Assembly: GCA_951799425.1 (NCBI GenBank) | Contig: OX637393.1 | Coordinates: 41,496,878-41,560,877 of the forward strand | Length of the DNA stretch: 64,000 nucleotides | DNA from: Ilex aquifolium | Lineage: Eukaryota > Streptophyta > Magnoliopsida > Aquifoliales > Aquifoliaceae | Direction of reading: 5' to 3' | Part shown: positions 35,676 to 46,000 of the stretch, in pieces | Numbering within the stretch: the stretch's first letter is position 1 | Layout of the letters: each line of letters starts with the position of its first letter | The notes under the pieces: model-generated | What the model was told of the DNA's origin: nothing | The model's input: only the letters and a program-made list of their open reading frames with translations | Databases searched by the model: none | Program-made: the position numbers and the translations under genes

Positions 35676-36716
35676 TACATTTTCTTTCCCATGATTTCCA
35701 TCTGACGGCGCTTAAAATATTCAGCTTGAATCGGAGGTATGACACTCGTGTCCATCAACATTATTCTCTTTTTCTCCTTCAATTGCTTGATTTGTATCTT
35801 CTCTTTATCATGAGTTAGTCTCTCTTGTTCTTGAATATATGATTTTTCCATGAATTCGACTTTCTTCTCCGTCAACATCTTTTTCTCCTCTTTCAATTCT
35901 TCAAATAGTTTCGCGAAATAGGTTGAAATTGAATTATCGCCTTCAAAGAGTTTGCTCTTTGACTTTCTTGCTCGCTCTTTCGCAGCCTTCCTTCCAGTTG
36001 GCCTCTCCAAGCCCCCACTGTCGTCTCATTTGTTTACCGATTTTAGTGTTGAAGGATTAGAGCTGCTAGGAGTTGCACTACCTTTTATTTTTTTGCTTTT
36101 TAGACTGAGAATCCTCCATCCATTTTGGTTGATACCGTAACTCATTCCAACAATGTTCAAATGGAAAAAGGCATTTATGTAGTTCATTGTACACATTATT
36201 TACATCATGGACCTAAAAATTGTACAATAATACTAAGTATCATAAAAGAAAAATGTCTTATTTTCACCCTTGTAATTAAAATGTACTCATACTTTGTCTT
36301 TCTCAGTCCGACCACTTTGATTCAACCTTTCAATTTGGTCAAAGCAGCCACAAAAATTATTGGTGGCTAGTTGAATTGTCAATCAACGATTCAGCAAAGA
36401 AACCTTATTGCGATTACAATCTGACTGGGGTTTGTATTCGTTGAAGTACTCTCAAACCATTCGCCAATACATTTTTAGATTTTTTCTCATTTCCATGCAC
36501 GACATTCACACTAATATTAAGTCAACCCGAGATTAAAACTATGTCCTTCTCAACTGTAAAGTTGTCGTCTCGAACCTTTTTTGTGGTGGATTCTATTTGA
36601 GGTGATATTGGTGAAGAATGATCTATTTGGTCTACTGATTGAGTGTTAAACTCGTCTAAATTTGTTCTATTGTTCAAAAGATTGGTGAAGTAATATTCAT
36701 GTTCAAATGGTTCCAT
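35675..36716 (-). pseudogene. Harbinger ORF1 (Myb/SANT-like DNA-binding protein), element 1, broken
   Basis: The minus strand begins MEPFEHEYYFTNLLNNRTN at 36716 and ends with a coiled-coil-like C-terminal half (36010-35675) rich in Glu/Lys and finishing with IQAEYFKRRQMEIMGKKM. ORF1 of plant PIF/Harbinger elements binds the termini and works with the transposase. The middle is broken by stops and frame changes. The stop codon is formed across the border of the Tourist-like insert: TA from the host plus G from the insert. Confidence 0.8.
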
Positions 36717-37815
36717 ACATAATGCCTAGAATTCAACCCAAAACATACATTATTCATGTAATTCAACCCAAAGCATACTATAACAATAATTCTAATCAAA
36801 TTTTAAATAGAATCCAACCCAAAGAATAAAATATCACTAATGTCAAGTTTCTGGCAGCAAAATAGAAAGGAAGGGGAGGGGTTTTTCGCAGCAAAACAAG
36901 GAGCAAATCAGTGGGGAGGGAGAGAGATTTTTAGCAGCAAAACAGTGTATTGGGTACTGGATATGTGCCCAAAAAGTTTCAAGTTTAAAACAGTGAGGAT
37001 TTAGTGTGCGAGAAACATAAGCATCAAAAGACTCTGCTTTGCGATTAGAGTTGTTGTCGGTTTCTAGCCCCGAGTTATGGAAGTATACTGGGTATGTGCC
37101 CAAAAAGTTCAATTTTCAATATAGATTAAAAAGTCCAACAATGTCATGATTCAGGAGCAACAAAAAATAGCAGAGCAGCAAAGCATACCAACAAATCGCT
37201 AATGGCAAACTAGCAACTAAAAGGAGAATCCCAACATAGAAAGCAAGTGGTGGCAGCAGGAGAAGAATAGATTATTGACCCAACCAACAACCTAAAACAG
37301 TCACCAACAAGCCATCAACCTGAAAACAGGGGTTGTGATTCTTTGATACATTTTATCAAACACATGTTGGACATTTTCTTCTCCAAATAATAGAAACCAA
37401 TTTATTAGAATGGCATCATCGAATTTTTGTGATGCAGTCATCACAAAATCTATCTATTTATTTTATATAAAATAAATATGTTTCTGATGAGAGGATTTAA
37501 AAAGTCTCATATGAATTCGCAGCAAAACATACCAGCAGCCAGCAACAACAAGGAGTAACAAGAGGAGGGGGAGATGAATACCTGGTTCACAATTGAAGAA
37601 TTTCTGTACGCAGCAGCAATGATCAGCAGGAATGAGTAGCAGCAAGTGGCGAGCAATTTCTCATCTCCAGATTTGGAGAGCAAATTTGGCTTCCTAGATT
37701 TGGACAAGGTGGATGGCTAGTGGGTTGGAGCTGAATTTTTTAGTGTTGCTCGCCAAAATAGCTAAAATGGAGGAATAGTCAACGGCGTTGGAATTGCTCT
37801 TAGAGCAACTTCAAC

Positions 37816-39568
37816 TAGGCCTGTCAAAATCTAACACGACACGATTAACCGACACGAATCGATACAGATTAAATGGGTTTGGATGAGACCTTAACGAGTT
37901 CGGGTGATAAACGGGTTGACCCGTTTAACACGTTTAATAAACAGGTCGTGTTCGGATGAGACATGTTAACCCATTTATAACTCGTTTACCCGTTTAAATT
38001 AATATAATAATTATTTAAAAAAAATTAACCAGATTTTTTTTTTTAATGACATCCACACAGAAAATATATAATCTTTCCCTAACTCTAATTCTTTCTACGC
38101 TGAACGGCTGAAGCCTTGTTGCGCCTCCACCACTCTTCTGCTCTTCTCTCTCTCTCTTTCTTTCACTCTCTCTCTATCTCTCGCACGACAGCAACTCAGC
38201 TAGCTGCAAGCAGTTGCCAGTTGGTGTCTTGGACTCTTGGGCCAGGCTGAGTCTTGGCTGACGATAAAAACGGTATCCCGAGGCAAGTTTGAGGTAATCA
38301 AAGCGATTTTAGGTTTTGGACGGTTTGTTCACCGAGTTTTTTCCATTCATAATGTGATTTACTTTGTTCTATGTTGATTTTATGTGTTCATTATTTTTTT
38401 TTGCCGATTATGTTGTTGGATCTGCTACCTTTTGGTTTGGTATACTGTTTTTGTTCGGATTTGTACGAGTTTGAGAATTTCTTCTAGTGATAATATCTCA
38501 TCCCTTGCAAAATAGCTTGTGAATAGTTCAGTTGAGCAAAGTTTTGGCGGATTTACATTTTTTTTATGTATATTTTTTTTTGTCTCTAAATTTCCGTTCA
38601 CTAGGCCTTTATATAAATTTCTGTATATTCGTCTGGTGATAAATTTCTGATTGAGAGATATGGGTTGATGGTTTACAAGGTTGAGATTGAGTTGGATTCT
38701 CTTGTGATGGTTAATTCTGTTTTGGGTAATTTGTAGTGTGCTTGGCCTTGTTTTGTTTTGCTTGCTCAGATTAAGAGGCTTTTGTGTAAGATGGATTATA
38801 GAATAGTTCATGTGTATAGAGAGGCTAATGGTGTGGCAGATTGCTTGGCAAATACAGCTGTTATGGAGGGGGTTTCTTCTGATTTTTCTGGTGAATTGAA
38901 ATTGCCTGTTGCTGTGAGTTTTGCATTGCTCCAGGACCAATTGAGGTTACCTGTTGTAAGGACCAGGAGGACTTTGGTTTTTGATGATAAAGGTTGAAAT
39001 TGACTTGCTGTGTTTTTCTAAAAGAAGAAGGCGTTGGTCCTTGGTATCGAATAAGAGTTTTGCTTCCTGTTAGATCTGCATCAGGTGGTCTTGATGAGCG
39101 ATGTTGATTTGCTGTCTGTTGTTGCTGCTGCTAATCTGATGCTAGGTGGATGCATAAATGCTATGGTGCTGCTGTGTAGTATCATGGATCATTTTTGGCC
39201 AGAATTGTGCCTGCAGGAGGAGTTTTTGAAGGATTAAAGCCATTAAGTTGGTGTGTAAATAGGGTTTGTTCCCTTTGATTCTTGTAATTCTTTGAATTGT
39301 ATTCAATAAAATTTTGGTTGTTTTTTTTAAACAAACAGGTAAATGGGTAAATGGGTTTAACGGGTGGTTTACCGTGTTAACCCGACCCTACTCAACATGA
39401 CTCGTTTAAAACTAAACGGGTTAAACGAGTAGTGTCGTGTTACCCATTTATTAAACGGTTCGTGTTCGTATTGAAGTTTTTCACCCATTTATTAAACGTG
39501 TCGTATATGGTTTACATGTTTTTCACCTAGACACGTAACCGTTTAACCCGACACGATTGACACCCATA
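37816..39568. mobile_element. hAT-like non-autonomous element with 8-bp target duplication
   Basis: ACTTCAAC flanks it directly at 37808-37815 and 39569-39576, splitting the terminus of Harbinger element 2. The ends are TAGGCCTGTCAA and, on the minus strand, TATGGGTGTCAA. Subterminal regions on both sides are full of ACCCGTTTAA and ACACGAC motifs. The 8-bp duplication and TA(G)-type TIR fit hAT. There is no hAT transposase; the interior holds a CT-rich leader-like region (38130-38180) and an RNase H fragment. Confidence 0.75.
38650..38997 (+). pseudogene. RNase H-domain fragment (LINE/RVT_3 type) captured in the hAT-like element
   Basis: The frame reads VYKVEIELDSLVMVNSVLGN, then a stop, then ends with MDYRIVHVYREANGVADCLA before a stop at 38997. 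This is the Asp-Ser-Leu plus HVYREANGVAD-CLA pattern of the plant RNase H-like domain found at the end of LINE polyproteins and in stand-alone relics. The in-frame stop (near 38736) and missing upstream half show it is dead. The following 300 bases contain AATAAAA (about 39305) and may be the 3' UTR of the source. Confidence 0.65.
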
Positions 39569-40470
39569 ACTTCAACCCTGCTAGCTATTCTCCCCTTTTA
39601 GCTATTTTGGTGAGCTTCATTCAAAAAATCAGCTCCAACCCATTAGTCATCCTCCTCATCAAAATCTAGGAGGTCTTCATGCTCGCCAAATCTAGAGAGG
39701 TCAGATTTGCTCGCCACTTGTTGCTACTCCTTGCTGCTGCGTTCTTCTGTGAACTTCTTCAACTATGACCAGGTATTCATCTCCCCTTCCACCCCTCCCC
39801 TTCCCCACTGATTTGCTGCCTATTTTGCTGTCGAAAACTCCTCTCCCTCCCTACTGTTAAACCCCTCCTCCTCCCCACTATTTTGCTACCAAAAATCCCT
39901 CATTCTCCCCACTGATTTGCTACCTATTTTGCTGCCAAAAACCCCTCCCCCTCCCCACTGATTTGCTGCCTGTTTTGCTGTCGAAATTGTTATTAATTAA
40001 ATATGATTTGTGGTTAAATATGTTATTAGTATTGACATATTGTTATTAATTAAATATGATTTGTGTCAAAATTGTTATTAGCATTGATTTGTGATTAAAT
40101 TGTTATTAATTGTTGGTTAAATAGGTGGTTAAATTAGTATTAATTTTTGGTTAAATATGTGATTAAATTGTTATTGATTTTTGGTTAAATAGTGGTCAAA
40201 TTGATATTGATTTTTGATTAAATAGGTAGTTAATTTGCTATTGATTTTTTGGGTTAAATGGGTGGTTAAATTGCTATTAATTTGTGGTTAAATTTATACA
40301 ATGTATAGTTGTATTGATATTATCAATTGATTTTTGTTATTTGAAGTGGATGAGTGTTAAATTGCTATTAGGTTGTATTATTTGAAATTTGATTAGAATT
40401 ATTGTTATAATATGCTTTGGATTGAATTATATGAATAATGTATGTTTTGGGTTTAATTTTAGCATTACAT

Positions 40471-41532
40471 ATGGAACCATTTGAACATGGATATTACTTC
40501 ACCAATCGTTTGAACTACAGAACAAACTTAGATGAGATTAACACTGAATCAGTAGGCCAAATAGGTCATTCTTCACCAATATCACCTTAAATAGAATCCA
40601 TCATAAAAAAGGTTTGAGGCGGCAACTTTATAGTTGAGAATGACTTAGTTTTAATCTCAGCATGGCTTAATATTAGCGTGGATGCGGTGCATGGAAATGA
40701 GCAAAAATCTAAAACGTATTGGCGAAAGGCTTGTGAGTACTTCAATGAATACAATCCCCAGTCAGATTGTAATCACAATCAGGTTTTTTAGATGAATCGT
40801 TGTTCGCCTCAGTTAGCCACCAATAAATTTTGTGGCTGCTTTGACTAAATTGAAATGTTAAATCAAAGTGGTCTGAGAAAGACAAGGTATGAGTGTATTT
40901 TTAATTACGAGTGTGAAAATAACGCATTTTTCATTTATGATACATAGTATTATTGTACAATTTTCAGATCTGTGATGCAAATAAGGTATACAAGGAACTG
41001 CATAATTTTTTTTTTCCATTTGAACATTGTTGGAATGAGTTACGGTATCAACCAAAATGAATGGAGGATTCTCAATCTAAGAAGCAAAAAATAAAAGATA
41101 TCCTTCAACACCAGAATCGGCAAACAAAGGAAACGACAATAGTTCATATGGGGGCTTGGAGAGGTCAATTGGAAGGAAGACTATGAAAGAGCGAGCAAGA
41201 AAGTCAAAGAACAAACTCTCTAAAGGCGATAATTCAATTTCAACCTATTTCGTGAAACTGTTTGAAGAATTGAAGGAAGAGAAAAAGTGTTGACGGAGAA
41301 GAAAGTCGAATTCATCGAAAAATCATATCTTCAAGAACAAGAGAGACTAGCTCATGATAAAGAGCGGTTGACTGTTGAACAAGAGAAACTAGCTCATGAT
41401 AAAGAGAAGATACAAATCAAGCAATTGAAGGAGGAAAAGAGAATAATGTTGATGGACACGAGTGTCATGCCTCCAATTCAAGCTGAATATTTTAAGCGCC
41501 GTCAGATGGAAATCATGAGAAAGGAAATGTAG
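40471..41532 (+). pseudogene. Harbinger ORF1 (Myb/SANT-like), element 2, broken
   Basis: It begins MEPFEHGYYFTNRLNYRTN at 40471. The Myb/SANT-like part has VLISAWLNISVDAVHGNEQK and TYWRKACEYFNEYNP (about 40640-40755). The C-terminal region (41287-41532) is Glu/Lys-rich and ends IQAEYFKRRQMEIMRKEM. Stops (for example after SSPISP and after HNQVF) and frame changes break it. Compared with element 1 it has an extra internal repeat of the LAHDKE block (residues EQERLAHDKERLTVEQEKLA). Confidence 0.8.
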
Positions 41533-41647
41533 TTCTTTTTTATTCATAGACTAATAACTTTTGAGTAGTAATACAACAAACAAATACTCTACTATTATGC
41601 ATGCTTAAATATTCGTAGAATATTTGTAGACAATGAATGTTTAGTGC

Positions 41648-42920
41648 CTAAAACATTCCATGCATAATCCACAGGTGCTCGACTAGATCAGTTTGGAGTC
41701 TCGAATGAGTGTCTCTGTCTCTAATGCGATGTTGAGTATGAATAAATTGGAGCAATTCTGAACTATGTTCTGAAATCAATGTAGGAGTAAAAATTTCATC
41801 TGATGCATCATAACTAAAGTCCACCTCATTATTGTCCCTCTCATTCTCGATAATTATGTTATGCAATATTATGCATCCATTCATAATATCCTTAAGCACT
41901 TCAAGTTTTCAAAAACGTGCTGGTCCACGAACTATAGCAAATCGTGCTTGGAGCACTCCAAAAGCTCTCTCAACATCTTTTCTGGATGACTCTTGAGCTT
42001 GTGCAAAATGTATTTGCTTATTGCCTCTTTGAGATGAAATTGTTTTGACAAACGTGGCCCACTTTGGATATATATTATCATCAAGATAATATCCCATAGT
42101 ATAATCGTTTCCATTGACGGAGTAATTGACCGGATGAGCCCTACCTTTCGAAAGAAGAGTAAAAACAGAAGAGCGTTCTAGCACATTTATATCATTGTGG
42201 GATTCAGACAACCCACAAAAGGCATGCCAAATCCATAGATCATATGGAACCACATTCTCTAAAATAATTGTTGGTTCATGGACATGACCAGAGTACATAC
42301 CTTTCCATGCTGGTGGACAATTCTTCCATCTTCAATGTATGCAGTCAATGTTACCTATCATCCCAGAAAACTCACGTCTCTCACTGATTGCTAATAATCT
42401 AACAATATCTGTGTTGTTTGGTGACCTGAAGTACTCATCAGAATAAATTGCTACTATGGCAGATACAAATCTTTGCAAACTTTATGCCGATCCTCACATA
42501 ATCATCAACAACATCTGCTGCAACTCCATAGACAAGCATTCTTATAGCGACAGTTATCTTTTGAAGGGGAGACAAATCAATATTCCCAAGAGCATCCATT
42601 TTTTGGACAAAGTATGGATCATAAGCTTCCACCATGGATAAAATACGAACGAAAAGAGATCGATTCATTCGAAACCTCCTCCGAAATAAATTTGGGGGAT
42701 AGGTAGGCAATTCAGCAAAATAATCGCGATAAAGTCTCTCATGCCCTTCAACTCGATTGTGAAAAATAACATAAGTACCTTGAATAGAACCACGACGTAT
42801 TGTGAAGTTATTCTTGATATTGAGTTTCTCTATTGTCATAGTAGCAACCGCTAACATCTCCAACTCATTATCGAAGTCAGAATCATTAAGAATCATCTTC
42901 AATTTACCATCACGAGCCAT
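41648..42920 (-). pseudogene. Harbinger (DDE_Tnp_4) transposase, element 2, broken
   Basis: The minus strand starts MARDGKLKMILNDSDFDNEL at 42920 and is open to DDYVRIG, where a small deletion relative to element 1 (near 42460-42480) shifts the frame. The DDE region follows in 42298-41909: [33 protein letters not shown] and [20 protein letters not shown]. The C-terminal part is 41899-41648. Two nonsense codons are at exactly the same Trp positions as in element 1: after NIDCIH (about 42333-42335) and after GPARF (about 41906-41908). Otherwise it is better preserved than element 1. Confidence 0.9.
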
Positions 42921-43302
42921 AACAAAGAAACAATGCTAGTAAAATAAATTTGAGATATATGACAATGAGAAGGGGAAGGTCCTATTTATACATTTTCAAA
43001 AATATGACTGTTGAAAATATAACCGTTGAAAATATGACCATTGTAAAATTTAAAATTTGAAAATTTGATGACGTGGCACAACCTGTCATCATGCTCCATC
43101 ATCATTATAACACTTACGTTTTAGGTCACGTGGCTTTTTGAATTATATTATTGAAAGTTAGTTAAAATTAATTGAAGTAGTTAGCTAAAATAGAGAGCGT
43201 GGTTGAAGTGAATTTAAAAAAGTGGCTAGTTAAAGTAGAGAATACAATATTTAAATATATTTTTACTAGTTATTTTGCTAAGCAGGGTTGGAGTTGCTCT
43301 TA

Positions 43303-44086
43303 GAGTAACTCCAACACAGCTCTTCAAAATGGCTAGCCAAAATATATTTAAATATTATATTATCTACTTTAACTAGTCACTTTTACAAATTCACTCCAAC
43401 CACGCTCTCTATTTTCGGTGACTATTTCAACTAACTTTAACTAATTTCAATAATATAATTCAAAAATTCAACTCAAAGCATGTATAATCATCAACCTAAT
43501 CAAAATCATACCATAATAATAATTCTAATCAAATTTTAAATAATACAACTTAATGACAATTTAACACCCATCCACTTTAAATAACAAAAAATAATTGCAC
43601 AATAAGTCTCATAAATCTAAGATTTTTACAAATACTTACATTAATATTTCATAGGGCATAAATGTAAATATTCTATTATACATAAAATTAAGGGAGTTTT
43701 CAAAATTTTGGGGGGGGGGGGGGAATGGGTTTCGGAATAGAGGAGGTTTCAGATACAGAATGGGTGGGGAGAGGTGGGTTTCAGAATGGGTGGAAGGGGG
43801 AATCTGCAATTTGGGGGTGGGGGGATGAAGAAGATGTACCTGACAACAATACTTGGATGACAACAACACTTGGAGAATGACGAAGGCAGTAATTAGAGAA
43901 GATGAAGAATAAGAAAGAGCCGGCAAGGAGTCTGGTGAACTTCTTATCTCTCTTCAGATATGGCGAGCATGAAAGGTCTCTTACATTTAAGCGAGCAGGA
44001 TGGCTAGCTGGTTGGAACAGACTTTTGGAGCTTGCCTCGCCAAAATAGCTAAGAATGGAGATTTAGCTAGTGAGTTGGAATTGCTC
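43303..44086 (+). mobile_element. PIF/Harbinger element 3 (784-bp deletion derivative)
   Basis: It begins GAGTAACTCCAACACAGC and ends GTTGGAATTGCTC, flanked by TTA on both sides (43300-43302 shared with element 2, and 44087-44089). The left 170 bp match the transposase-side end of elements 1 and 2. The middle (about 43465-43545) matches DNA near the ORF1 start of element 1 (around 36725-36800), and the right end matches their ORF1-side end. All coding sequence is lost. A G run (about 43711-43724) is prominent. Orientation equals element 1. Confidence 0.8.
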
Positions 44087-44335
44087 TTAGCATTGTTATT
44101 AAACCCATATTGAAATCATTTCCATTACACTTTTTTTTTTTTAATTTCATCTAGTAAATGACTTGATTACACTTAGTATCTAGTACCATTTATTTGTGAA
44201 CCCTTTATTCATACATACTAGATAATTTTTTATTAAGCGAAAGTTGAAGAAAAATATAATAGAGAAAATCTAAATCCATTAAACTTGGCCATTCATGACG
44301 AATTAATCCCGGAACCATGGTAAATTAGTGCCTAA

Positions 44336-44703
44336 AACTATCTCCAATAGAAATTTAAATCTTTACTCAAATTTGAGTAAAAAAAAGGTAAAACACTTGA
44401 TTTAGTATAGAATCTCCAATGGAGAAACTCAAATTTAAAGGAAGAGAAATTTAAATTTAAATGAGGACAGACCCAAATTTAAAAGAGGGTAAAATATAAC
44501 CATTGAATCTTTAAAAGATGGTGAAATCTCACTATTAAATATTTGAGTCTAACTTGATTTGAGTTTATCTTGATTTGGGTTTAAAAAAGAGTTTTTTTGT
44601 CATTTAGTATTGAATATGGGTATAGCATTGGAGAGGCATTTTAGATCATTTTTACCCAAACTTAAATTCATGGTACAAAAAAAGATAAAAGCTGGAGATG
44701 CTC
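44336..44703. mobile_element. PIF/Harbinger-like MITE, 368 bp
   Basis: The right end is CTGGAGATGCTC, and the left is a decayed counterpart (AACTATCTCCAATAG). TAA flanks both sides (44333-44335 and 44704-44706). Internal ACTCAAATTTGAGT-like blocks resemble those in the element at 17832-18758, so the two are probably one family. Confidence 0.6.
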
Positions 44704-45471
44704 TAATTCGGACTGAGTTGCTATTTGGATTTGTTTTTAGGTCGAGGCTATACAGGGGGAAAGTGAAGAAAAAGATAGATGTATATAAGTGAGATTATTT
44801 GATATTGGAGAGCGTGTTAGTTGTGTTGTTTAACGTTGAGGTCATACATAGAAAATGATGTTATTGAGTAAGAAAAAGTTTTTGGAATACATTTTATACT
44901 ATTGAATCAATGTAAATAAAAATTGAATCAATCTCTGAACATTATGTGCATTTATAAGTTGAAAATTTAACTTCCTACTTATAATCCATAAGAATTTTAG
45001 ATACCTGACCCCATCTTTTTATTTTATTTTATTGGATTTCTTTTTTGTTTTTGAGACGAGTTAAAAAGGGTCTGACGAGAGGTCCAAATTTTAACTAAAA
45101 TCATCAAATAAAACTCACTTTAGGCTAATTTTTACTACCCAAAAATTAATAAAATTTTATTTATTTTTAATATTTATAAGGATATTGTCAAATTTTAATT
45201 GTTATGTTAGACTTTTTCACACTATAAATTTTAGTCAAATTTAAATATGGTCATGGCGTACTGCAAAATAAGCTATTTTTCAGTAATTTTTTTAAGTAAT
45301 TTTTTCTAAGTAAAAATATATTTGATCAATATATAGTAAAACGAATTAATATGAATTTTAATACATAAATACTGATTTGTTTACTGTTATATGTGTGATT
45401 AAAGTCGAAAGATGGGAATAAGTCTGAATTAAAAAACCAAAAATAATTGATGTCTTAAAATTACTTAAACA
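44704..45471. other. AT-rich spacer, no gene seen
   Basis: No coding frame or recognised element apart from simple A/T runs. Confidence 0.4.
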
Positions 45472-45784
45472 AAAAATTTGAGTTTTTTGTATTTGTATAC
45501 CAAAAGTTTTTAAGATTCTCATTTTATACCTTCAAAGATTAAATTTTTTATATTACATTCTTAATATATCAAAAAGTGTTGTAATACAGTCTTTCTATTA
45601 GTTTCAATTATTTTTTCTGTCAAAAACCAACTCATTAACACTGACGAAAAAATTAACGGAAAATTAGTAGAAGGTCCCATTACAACTTTTTTGATACATT
45701 AATGGTATAATATGAGAAATTTAATTTTTAAGAGTACAAAGTAAGAATTGTAAAATCTTTTAGGGTACAAAATACAATTTGCCC
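45472..45784. mobile_element. Hairpin MITE, about 313 bp
   Basis: The two halves are inverted copies. The left arm has TTTTTTGTATTTGTATACC, and the right arm (minus strand) has GTATTTTGTACCC. Both continue through AAGTTTTTAAGATTCTCA-like and ATATATCAAAAAGT-like blocks to a centre near 45640. No certain target duplication was found, so the borders are approximate. Confidence 0.6.
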
Positions 45785-46000
45785 AAAATATTTTTACAAC
45801 CAATATATAGAAACTTTTAAAATAATTATCAACTATTAAGGTAATATAATATAAAGATTACGAATTTACCCCCATTATGTACCTATAATACCATATAGAT
45901 GCAACTCCATAAACCCTTGTTCCTCATTTTTTCTCTTTGGTCGGACCAACCACAAGACACACAGCGCTAAGCAGAAAAGCTCGGAGAGAGATACAGAGAG

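Larger units (their letters stand above)
32563..37799 (+). mobile_element. PIF/Harbinger element 1 (full-length, decayed, with nested insert)
   Basis: The left terminus is GAGCAATTCTAACCCTGCTC, and the right, read on the minus strand, is GAGCAATTCCAACGCCG. It is flanked by TAA (32560-32562) and TTA (37800-37802). Gene order is transposase on plus near the left end and the Myb-like ORF1 on minus near the right end, convergent, as is usual in plant PIF/Harbinger elements. A 1.3-kb Tourist-like element is inserted between the two genes. The right TTA is shared with element 2. Confidence 0.85.
37803..43299 (-). mobile_element. PIF/Harbinger element 2 (inverted relative to element 1, with hAT-like insert)
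   Basis: It begins GAGCAACTTCAAC and ends GGGTTGGAGTTGCTC, flanked by TTA on both sides (37800-37802 and 43300-43302). Gene order is mirrored: ORF1 on plus near the left, transposase on minus near the right. Without the hAT-like insert and its duplicated 8 bp it is about 3.7 kb, close to element 1 without its own insert (about 3.9 kb). The two are clearly homologous throughout, including the terminal 200 bp. Confidence 0.85.

Noticed and set aside
35952..36140. Plus-strand frame opposite Harbinger ORF1
   Set aside because: It is a shadow of the ORF1 pseudogene on the minus strand.
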